This document shows positions 1-5,392 of a stretch of DNA of 7,965 bases, in pieces. The notes beneath the pieces were generated by a model. That model searched no databases, had not been told where the DNA came from, and worked only from the letters and a program-made list of their open reading frames with translations. The stretch's first letter is position 1, and every line of letters starts with the position of its first letter. Position numbers and translations under genes: made by a program. Source of the stretch: CAZTWC01 sp964617105 [NCBI: uncultured Myxococcia bacterium] (GTDB lineage Bacteria > CAZTWC01). The stretch spans positions 17,587-25,551 of the forward strand of contig CAZTWC010000018.1 in the NCBI GenBank assembly GCA_964617105.1. The letters are read 5' to 3'.

Positions 1-2066
1 AAGAGCAACAGCCAAATCCACAAATCCTGTTGTCCGTCCCGGGGTGACAGAAGCCGGCTAAAAAAGGTATTGCCCTGGGACAATGCCGCCATTTTGTTCA
101 TCTTAACTTTGGAGGTGTTTGATTCTTGCGGGTCAAGATTACAGACAAAGCCTTTTCCGGATTTACTCCATCCGCTGCCGTTTTTTTCATTGATTAGATA
201 ATAACCCGGATCCCAAGTTTTTCGGAAAAAATAGCCCTTTTTCCCCCGGGCCAGGTAATAGTTTTTTCCTCGGGGAGTAGACAGAGAATAAACCTGATTA
301 CTCTTTTGAACAGATTCCATAAGGTATTCATTTCCAACAATAATTGAGGGGAACTCAGGTGTGGAAAAGTGACCCGACAAATAGAGCGTTATCCGCTTTA
401 TCAGGGGCAAATATGCGGTTTTGATGGGAAAATCGGTCCAATCACGGTCAATGGTAGAGGTAAAGAGCATTACCCGACCGGAATAATAGGATTTTTCCAA
501 CAGAGCCGGGAGGCGGTTAGAGAAACGCATCAATACATTTTGTTGTCCATCGGGATCAAGCAGGAAAAACCCGTGGGTTCTAGAGTTGTTCATACTCTCC
601 AGGGAATTATAAGTAAAACCTTTGAACAAAGGGTGGGAAAAATTATATCCGGTAAATCCCAGGGATTTCAGTGCAAAATCTTTATCTCCCGGCTGAGCCA
701 GTATTTTTATACCTCTTAGAGGCGATGGCAGTAAATCGCCCAACTTTTGATTGTAAATCTCTGGTTGGACATTTCCCCCCAGGGTAATCAGCAGGCTACC
801 GCCACTTTTTACAAATTGTTTAAGCCCTTGCCAATGTTTATCCTCCAGGTTGGAGATATTGGCGGCTATTACCAGATCGAAATCGGAAAAAGAGGTTGAA
901 TCGAGAAAGGAAGGAGCAACCTCTTTTAAAAAGAATTTTTCACTATTTCCTTTATCTGGCTCCAATGCCTTTTTAAGATAGAAAAATTCGTCCTGGAAAA
1001 AAGTGGAACGTCTCTGTCCATTGATTAGCAAGATATTATACGGACGACTGCAAAACAGCGAAAAATAGCGCTGGTTATCCCCGGGTAGATTATCGGCCTT
1101 AATCTCAATTTTTCCCATATACCGGCCGGGACTCTCCAGAATATAGTTAAAAACTTTTTCCGTTTCCTGGCCGGGCTCCAAGTCGATATAACCGCTGGCT
1201 CGGCGTTTGCCGCCAACCTCTAAATGGATAGGATGGGCAGATATGGACTGGCTGGAAAAATTTGTTACCTTACTTTTAAACGTATAACCCATAGCATGGA
1301 GACTTGGATTGGCAGCGATTTCGACACCGGTAATAGCCAGGTTATCCATGGAATCGGAAGCCATATCCTGGTATTCCAGGTTGATTTTCCCCTCGGTTAC
1401 TGCTGGCACCTGTTTTAATCCGGTTAGTAAATCAGCCCAGGTGCCTTTGGTAAAATCACTGTAAATGATCAACCGTTTTTCAGAGGTGATCTTTTCATCA
1501 GCGCCATTTTCCCGGGATAATAAAAACTCAAAAGATTTTTGTATAGCGGGTTCCATTAGAGGACGAAGATAAGTGGGCTTTATATTTTTCAGTTCTTTAA
1601 GGAGCAACTCCTGATCACCAGAGCCAATAATATTTAATTTTGGAGCAGGAACCACCAGGGCTAGTTGATCCAAAGGTTGCATGGAAGATATCTTTTTTTC
1701 CGCCTCTTTTTTTGCTTTTTCAAGCAGGCTTTTCCCATGATGTTGGTACTGCATACTAAAGGAAGTGTCTAAAAGCACTACTGTCTTTTTGGCCACGATT
1801 TTCCCGCTGGATTGGGTCTGGCGGCTTAAAAATGGCTGGGCAAAGGCTAATACCAGGGCAGCCAAACAAAGAGTCCGTAACATCATCAATAAAAATTGTC
1901 TGATTTTGAGCCGCCGGGCCTGTTTCTGAAGAGAGCGCAGCACAAAGGATATGGCCGAAAAGCGGTGTTCTCTGGCTTTTTTTCGGCTTAAAAAATGGAT
2001 CACTATCGGTAGAAAGGCCAACACCAGTGCTGGTAGAAGATATCCCTGTAAAAAGTGTAAAGACAT
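1..2066 (-). CDS. BatA-like membrane protein with VWA-type and GATase-like domains (C-terminus off the left edge)
   Basis: The frame is open from ATG at 2066 to the left edge, giving 688 residues without a stop. Residues about 5-23 and 57-80 are two membrane helices with a basic stretch between them (SRKKAREHRF), the N-terminal double-membrane domain of BatA-type proteins (TIGR02226-like). A VWA-like domain follows, with the MIDAS signature DTSFSM at 100-105 (D100, S102, S104). The region around 340-450 reads as a class I glutamine-amidotransferase-like fold (FDLVIAANISNL, then VKSGGSLLITLGG), as is usual in long relatives and probably non-catalytic. The last visible residues (LWIWLLL) look like the start of a C-terminal membrane helix, so only a short tail should be missing. 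Between the anchors most of the protein would be periplasmic. It follows the DUF58 gene by 11 bp. Its exact function is unknown; relatives are linked to envelope or stress roles. The family call is firm, a more specific name is not. Confidence 0.87.
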   Translation of the reverse strand, partial: MSLHFLQGYLLPALVLAFLPIVIHFLSRKKAREHRFSAISFVLRSLQKQARRLKIRQFLLMMLRTLCLAALVLAFAQPFLSRQTQSSGKIVAKKTVVLLDTSFSMQYQHHGKSLLEKAKKEAEKKISSMQPLDQLALVVPAPKLNIIGSGDQELLLKELKNIKPTYLRPLMEPAIQKSFEFLLSRENGADEKITSEKRLIIYSDFTKGTWADLLTGLKQVPAVTEGKINLEYQDMASDSMDNLAITGVEIAANPSLHAMGYTFKSKVTNFSSQSISAHPIHLEVGGKRRASGYIDLEPGQETEKVFNYILESPGRYMGKIEIKADNLPGDNQRYFSLFCSRPYNILLINGQRRSTFFQDEFFYLKKALEPDKGNSEKFFLKEVAPSFLDSTSFSDFDLVIAANISNLEDKHWQGLKQFVKSGGSLLITLGGNVQPEIYNQKLGDLLPSPLRGIKILAQPGDKDFALKSLGFTGYNFSHPLFKGFTYNSLESMNNSRTHGFFLLDPDGQQNVLMRFSNRLPALLEKSYYSGRVMLFTSTIDRDWTDFPIKTAYLPLIKRITLYLSGHFSTPEFPSIIVGNEYLMESVQKSNQVYSLSTPRGKNYYLARGKKGYFFRKTWDPGYYLINEKNGSGWSKSGKGFVCNLDPQESNTSKVKMNKMAALSQGNTFFSRLLSPRDGQQDLWIWLLL

Positions 2067-2074
2067 TCGTTCTT

Positions 2075-2080
2075 ATCCTA
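2075..2080 (-). promoter_or_regulatory. RBS of the BatA-like gene overlapping the DUF58 stop codon
   Basis: On the minus strand TAGGAT contains both the TAG stop of the DUF58 gene and an AGGAT Shine-Dalgarno element. It lies 8 nt before the ATG at 2066. The overlap supports this start and suggests translational coupling of the two genes. Confidence 0.7.
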
Positions 2081-2956
2081 TGAGGCCAGGAATTTCAACA
2101 GGCTTTCCTCCAAAGAATCGGTGGTGGAAAAACGATGATATTTTATGTTGGATCGTAAACAGGTTAGGCGACAGAACTCCAGGAATTGGTTAAATTCCTC
2201 AAGGTAAGTGTTACGAATTGTTCTTGGAAAAGTGGTAATTTCCTGCTCATTTTCCATTCCTACAAACCTGGTTTGCATGTCAAAGGGAAAGGAGATTTCA
2301 GTCGGATGAAGGATATGGAAAATTATAATGGTGTGTCCCTGCTGTTTAAGTTGAATCAAAAAGTTCAACAGTTTCTCTTCCATATCAAAAAGATCACTGG
2401 CCAATATCAGCAAACTTCTTTTGGAAAGCAATTCACCTAATATTTGCATTAACGAAATTACTTCGAAACTGCTCTGGCAGTTGATATCGACCAGGAAACT
2501 GAGAATTTTTTGCATTTGTCTCTGATCTGAGGAACAGGGCAGATATGAGGAGTGGTGCTCACCCTTTCCATTTCCAGGTATAGCGAGGACACCAACCGAA
2601 TCCTGCTGCCGGTTAAGCATATATGCTATGGCCCCCAACAATAGTTTGCCATATTCAATTTTTTTTGCACCATTGCCATAGGCCATAGATTGCGACGCAT
2701 CTAAAATGCAATAGGCATTTATATTGGTTTCGAATTGAAAACGTTTGATATAGTGCTTGTCGGTTCTGGCCATAACTTTCCAATCCAGATGGCGTAATTC
2801 ATCTCCTACTGAATATTCTTTATGTTGACTGAACTCAATGCTTTGTCCCTGTAAAGGACTTTTGTGGATTCCGCTCATAGTTCCATCAACCGCCTGTTGG
2901 ATGAGGAATTGCATCTGAGCCAGTTTTTCCAGTAGTTTTTGGTCCAGGTTCTTCAT
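2078..2956 (-). CDS. DUF58 family protein (soluble VWA-like partner of MoxR/Bat systems)
   Basis: The product has 292 residues, starting at MKNLDQKLLEKL. The family hallmark is at residues 51-73 (GDELRHLDWKVMARTD, then a YIKRF segment). An upstream GIHKSPLQGQSIEFSQHKEY stretch at 29-48 is also typical. A VWA-like core follows with DASQSM at 86-91 as a MIDAS-like site and LASDLFD at 185-191. The C-terminal YLEEFNQFLEFCR segment and the closing SLEESLLKFL match the usual family end. No membrane helix is seen, so it should be cytoplasmic. A frame extension to an ATG at 3058 would give 326 residues, but the added part resembles no family member, overlaps the promoter and has no advantage in ribosome binding, so the shorter start is preferred. 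Relatives are usually encoded next to a MoxR AAA+ ATPase and membrane VWA proteins and are thought to act as adaptors. Here the membrane partner follows directly, but no moxR precedes it. Confidence 0.93.
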   Translation of the reverse strand: MKNLDQKLLEKLAQMQFLIQQAVDGTMSGIHKSPLQGQSIEFSQHKEYSVGDELRHLDWKVMARTDKHYIKRFQFETNINAYCILDASQSMAYGNGAKKIEYGKLLLGAIAYMLNRQQDSVGVLAIPGNGKGEHHSSYLPCSSDQRQMQKILSFLVDINCQSSFEVISLMQILGELLSKRSLLILASDLFDMEEKLLNFLIQLKQQGHTIIIFHILHPTEISFPFDMQTRFVGMENEQEITTFPRTIRNTYLEEFNQFLEFCRLTCLRSNIKYHRFSTTDSLEESLLKFLAS

Positions 2957-2965
2957 AAAAATAGT

Positions 2966-2971
2966 ATCCTT
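2966..2971 (-). promoter_or_regulatory. RBS deciding the DUF58 start
   Basis: AAGGAT on the minus strand ends 9 nt before the ATG at 2956. This favours the 292-residue start over the upstream in-frame ATG at 3058. Confidence 0.65.
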
Positions 2972-3042
2972 AAAATAACAATCAAGGCGGCAAATAATAA
3001 CACGAAGGCAGGTTTTTTTAAAGTTGAAAAGCAAGGATGGAC

Positions 3043-3073
3043 ATGCTATCTTGTGCATTTGCTAATTTGTCAA
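3043..3073 (-). promoter_or_regulatory. Candidate sigma-70 promoter for the DUF58/BatA-like operon
   Basis: On the minus strand a perfect TTGACA -35 lies at 3073-3068. A poor -10, GATAGC (3050-3045), follows at 17 nt spacing. TAGCAT (3048-3043) at 19 nt is the alternative. Transcription would start near 3037, leaving a leader of about 80 nt before the ATG at 2956. The -35 match is strong and the -10 is weak, so the assignment is tentative. An AT-rich tract just upstream (about 3091-3120) could act as an UP element. Confidence 0.45.
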
Positions 3074-3076
3074 CTC

Positions 3077-3105
3077 GGCATTAAAATGCCAGGAATTTTT
3101 TTCCT
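3077..3105. repeat. Two abutting short inverted repeats between the divergent promoters
   Basis: Bases 3077-3090 read GGCATTAAAATGCC (6-bp arms GGCATT/AATGCC, 2-bp centre). Bases 3091-3105 read AGGAATTTTTTTCCT (5-bp arms AGGAA/TTCCT, 5-bp T centre). They abut each other and lie just upstream of the leftward -35. No gene transcribes into this place, so they fit protein-binding sites or promoter-proximal DNA structure better than terminators. Arms this short in AT-rich DNA may also arise by chance. Confidence 0.4.
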
Positions 3106-3118
3106 TATTAAATAACCA

Positions 3119-3154
3119 AAAATCAGTGATTGACTCGAGATAATTGCTGATTTT
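3119..3154. promoter_or_regulatory. 36-bp dyad (operator candidate) over the rightward -35
   Basis: The outer arms AAAATCAG (3119-3126) and CTGATTTT (3147-3154) are perfectly complementary. The centre is the palindrome CTCGAG (3134-3139). Pairing all positions around the axis at 3136/3137 gives 14 Watson-Crick matches out of 18. The TTGACT -35 candidate of ftsY (3130-3135) sits inside. Position and symmetry suggest a site for a dimeric regulator, but no regulator gene is nearby and the factor is unknown. Confidence 0.45.
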
Positions 3155-3159
3155 AGATT
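3130..3159 (+). promoter_or_regulatory. Candidate sigma-70 promoter for ftsY
   Basis: TTGACT at 3130-3135 (5 of 6 to consensus) and TAGATT at 3154-3159 (4 of 6) are spaced 18 bp apart. The predicted start near 3166 leaves a leader of roughly 20 nt before the ATG at 3187. The match is moderate and no better pair was seen in the 230-bp gap. Confidence 0.4.
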
Positions 3160-3173
3160 TCACCATATACGGC

Positions 3174-3179
3174 AAAGGG
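3174..3179 (+). promoter_or_regulatory. RBS of ftsY
   Basis: AAAGGG ends 7 nt before the ATG at 3187. This supports the start that includes the N-terminal membrane segment. Confidence 0.55.
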
Positions 3180-3186
3180 CTGATAG

Positions 3187-4455
3187 ATGGAAAATATATA
3201 TGAATATCTAAACTCTATTTTAATTTTATTGAGTAGTAAAGACGGCTTTTATTTGCTGGCCGGTTGCATAGTGTTGCTTTTTCTCCTGCTCTCTTACAAA
3301 CTCTACCAATACCATCAGCGTAACATCAGACTTCTGGCGGAAAAACTGGAAGAGATGGAAACTGAAAAAGTTTCTATAAAACCGCCCGGAGAAGAAGATG
3401 AAGATTTTGAACTTCTTTTCCTGGAGCCAGAATTCATAACTTTTGAGAAAGAACCACCCCTGGTTCCACCTGCCAAAAAAGAGGTACCCCCAGAGAAAAT
3501 TCCCCGGGAAAAACCGGCACCTCCAGAAAAAGTAAAACCAATACCAGAGAAAATTCCGCCTAAAACTCTGGCTGAAGGGCTAAAAAAGACCCAAAAAGGT
3601 TTTATTGGAAGGTTAAACAGCCTGTTCTCCCGAAAAAAAATAGATGATGACCTGCTAGACGAGTTGGAGGAGATTCTTTTTACTGCTGATATTGGAATTA
3701 GAACCGCCGATATTTTAATGGATGATTTGCGTGAAAACCTGGGACGAAAAGAGTTGCAAGATTTTTCGGTTATGCAGGACTGTCTCAAAGAGAATATCCG
3801 AAATCTTTTAACCGTAGAAAATCGTCCTTTTGAACTGAATAAAACTCCTTATGTCATAATGATGGTTGGGGTAAACGGGGTTGGAAAAACTACCTCAATC
3901 GGCAAGATAGCCTCCAAATTCAATAAACAGGGGCATAAGGTGGCCCTGGTAGCGGGAGATACTTTCCGGGCTGCGGCAGTGGAACAATTGGAGATATGGG
4001 GCGAGAGAGTGGGCTGCAAAGTTTTTAAAGGAAAAAACCAGGCTGATCCAGGTTCAGTAATTTACGATGCCATAAATTCTGCCAAATCAAAAGGGATTGA
4101 ATTGTTATTGGTAGATACTGCCGGTCGTCTTCATACCAAAGTTAATTTGATGGAGGAGTTGAAAAAGATCAAGCGGGTTATGAACAAGGCTTTACCAGGA
4201 GCTCCACATGAAACTATGCTGGTATTGGACGCCAACACTGGGCAGAACGCCATCTCGCAGGCCCAAATGTTTCATGAATCCCTGCAGGTGGACAGCATAG
4301 TTTCCACCAAACTGGACGGCACGGCCAAGGGCGGTGTGGTAATTGGAATATGTAATGAATTGAAAATACCTATCAAGTATATCGGCATCGGCGAGCGGGT
4401 TGAGGATTTACGCACCTTTGATCACAATGAGTTTGTAGATGCTCTATTTAGTTAG
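3187..4455 (+). CDS. ftsY: Signal recognition particle receptor FtsY, membrane-anchored form
   Basis: FtsY is the GTPase that docks Ffh/4.5S RNA-ribosome complexes at the inner membrane, so that nascent membrane proteins reach SecYEG. The product has 422 residues. The NG domain starts near residue 138. Its motifs are all intact: P-loop GVNGVGKT (228-235), DTFRAAA (258-264), DTAGR (310-314), DANTGQ (348-353), TKLDG (374-378) and the closing GIGERVEDL (400-408). The C-terminus ends in the usual way (EFVDALF). Before the NG domain are a hydrophobic helix at about 21-39, a short acidic stretch (69-80) and a Pro/Lys/Glu-rich linker (about 89-126). E. coli FtsY instead carries a long acidic A-domain without a true membrane helix, so this form is probably anchored directly. 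The gene stands alone, divergent from the DUF58 operon and convergent with the STAS-PilZ gene. Neither ffh nor smc is next to it. Confidence 0.97.
   Translation: MENIYEYLNSILILLSSKDGFYLLAGCIVLLFLLLSYKLYQYHQRNIRLLAEKLEEMETEKVSIKPPGEEDEDFELLFLEPEFITFEKEPPLVPPAKKEVPPEKIPREKPAPPEKVKPIPEKIPPKTLAEGLKKTQKGFIGRLNSLFSRKKIDDDLLDELEEILFTADIGIRTADILMDDLRENLGRKELQDFSVMQDCLKENIRNLLTVENRPFELNKTPYVIMMVGVNGVGKTTSIGKIASKFNKQGHKVALVAGDTFRAAAVEQLEIWGERVGCKVFKGKNQADPGSVIYDAINSAKSKGIELLLVDTAGRLHTKVNLMEELKKIKRVMNKALPGAPHETMLVLDANTGQNAISQAQMFHESLQVDSIVSTKLDGTAKGGVVIGICNELKIPIKYIGIGERVEDLRTFDHNEFVDALFS
3490..3557 (+). repeat. In-frame short repeat coding PEKIP motifs in the FtsY linker
   Basis: The 14-base unit CCAGAGAAAATTCC occurs at 3490-3503 and again at 3544-3557, 54 bp apart and so in frame. 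A diverged copy lies near 3523 (CCAGAAAAAGTAAAACC). Each encodes PEKIP or PEKVKP inside the Pro-rich linker. This looks like linker growth by internal duplication. The linker may vary in length between relatives. Confidence 0.6.
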
Positions 4456-4515
4456 TGCTGCAAATTAGGCTGCATCCAAATTTTTGTTTTGTTACGAAGT
4501 GGATTTCCGGGTGGC
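4456..4515. other. Convergent spacer between ftsY and the STAS-PilZ gene
   Basis: Two genes end facing each other across 60 bp. A T-rich tract on the plus strand (about 4480-4492) could end ftsY transcripts, but no convincing GC-rich stem precedes it. GCTGCA occurs twice here as a direct repeat. No intrinsic terminator is claimed for either strand. Confidence 0.5.
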
Positions 4516-5355
4516 TTAATAGGCATAATAGGTTTGCATAAATTTTTTGATCAGAGAACGGCTATTTTCTGATAGATCGATAAAATTTATCCCCATGCCG
4601 TTGGGCATTTCTCCGTTTAGTCCGTGAAATTCAGATACCCAGCCAACCTGACAGTTAATATCAAGGGGTACTCCGATTTTGGGCAGGGTTATTTTCCCAA
4701 CAAAATTTTCTCCTACTTTGATTACCACCGGGGTTTTCATAAATCCGCCGCTCAAACACAGATTGCGAATTTCGAACCAGCGTCCTTTCAATTTGGGATG
4801 GTCACTAACCTGAACCCGGACCTGCTTGAAATTTAATTCCTCTTTTTCCTTTTGTTCAACAATAACTCCCTTGAGTTCTGTTAGTAAAGTATAGATCTGA
4901 GCATTGTTCATTAAAAAGAGAAAATAGGCATCTTCATCCTCTTCCATGGTTAGAGTGCCGCCACCGCATTCACAGGAAAACTCCGGTAATTTGATGTTTT
5001 CTGGATCAGGGATATGTTCGACAATATTTATCAGTTTATCATGCTCTTCATCACAGGATGAGCAATAGAAGGGAACATAACAAGAGCGGATGGTGGTATT
5101 TTCGGTCAACAACTCTGATATTTCATTGATATAGCCCACCACCGAAACTGGAACCTTGATATATTCAATGAATAACTCGGTGGAATAAAGTGCTTCGATA
5201 AACTTGCGTATTCCAATAGAATTGGCATGTTTTACTTGACTAAAATCTATAATCGCCCGGTCGGAGCATTTTTCGAACAGAGCGGTAAAATCCGCTGTTT
5301 CGTTGATTATCCCTTCCAGGATTATATGGTCATCTTTCTTAGTTATGGTTAACAT
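4516..5355 (-). CDS. Three-domain signalling protein: STAS-like, Cys cluster, PilZ-like
   Basis: The product has 279 residues and starts at ATG 5355 with AGGAAG (5370-5365) 9 nt upstream. Residues 1-90 resemble a STAS domain: a strand ending AIIDFSQVKHANSIGIRKFIEAL puts S46 where anti-anti-sigma factors carry their phosphorylated serine, although the usual Asp before it is Asn (N45). The middle holds C92, CxxC at 98/101 and CxC at 128/130 followed by three glycines, resembling a small zinc ribbon. Residues about 172-279 read as PilZ (TIGR02266-like): strand WFEIRNLCLSGGFMKT, a VGENFVGKITLP segment, VGWV and NGMGINFIDL. The c-di-GMP motifs RxxxR and (D/N)xSxxG are not clearly present. No signal peptide or membrane helix is seen, so it is cytoplasmic. 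It follows the hybrid kinase by 37 bp in the same direction, which suggests that it acts with or after that kinase. STAS and PilZ are assigned from fold-like patterns; the precise role is unknown. Confidence 0.8.
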   Translation of the reverse strand: MLTITKKDDHIILEGIINETADFTALFEKCSDRAIIDFSQVKHANSIGIRKFIEALYSTELFIEYIKVPVSVVGYINEISELLTENTTIRSCYVPFYCSSCDEEHDKLINIVEHIPDPENIKLPEFSCECGGGTLTMEEDEDAYFLFLMNNAQIYTLLTELKGVIVEQKEKEELNFKQVRVQVSDHPKLKGRWFEIRNLCLSGGFMKTPVVIKVGENFVGKITLPKIGVPLDINCQVGWVSEFHGLNGEMPNGMGINFIDLSENSRSLIKKFMQTYYAY

Positions 5356-5364
5356 GTTGACTCT

Positions 5365-5370
5365 CTTCCT
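5365..5370 (-). promoter_or_regulatory. RBS of the STAS-PilZ gene
   Basis: AGGAAG on the minus strand lies 9 nt before the ATG at 5355, in the 37-bp gap after the kinase stop. No promoter was seen in this gap, so co-transcription with the kinase is likely. Confidence 0.6.
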
Positions 5371-5392
5371 TAAATGGTATCAGTCAGAGTTT

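Noticed and set aside
369-719. Plus-strand reading frame of 116 codons
   Set aside because: It lies wholly antisense to the BatA-like gene, whose frame is open throughout and shows family motifs. The translation shows no recognisable domain.
2957-3058. N-terminal extension of the DUF58 protein to ATG 3058
   Set aside because: The added 34 residues are unlike family members, the region holds the likely -10 and transcription start, and a good ribosome site precedes the ATG at 2956.
3119-3154. Reading the 36-bp dyad as a bidirectional terminator
   Set aside because: The genes on both sides point away from it, so no known transcript would run into it; an operator or DNA-structure role fits better.
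3315-3788. Minus-strand frame of 157 codons opposite ftsY
   Set aside because: Its Ser/Gly/Phe-rich sequence is the reverse reading of the Pro/Lys/Glu-rich FtsY linker. No start context or domain was seen.
4438-4492. Possible intrinsic terminator after ftsY
   Set aside because: Only a 5-bp stem (GATGC 4438-4442 with GCATC 4472-4476) with a 29-nt loop precedes the T-rich tract, which is too weak to call.
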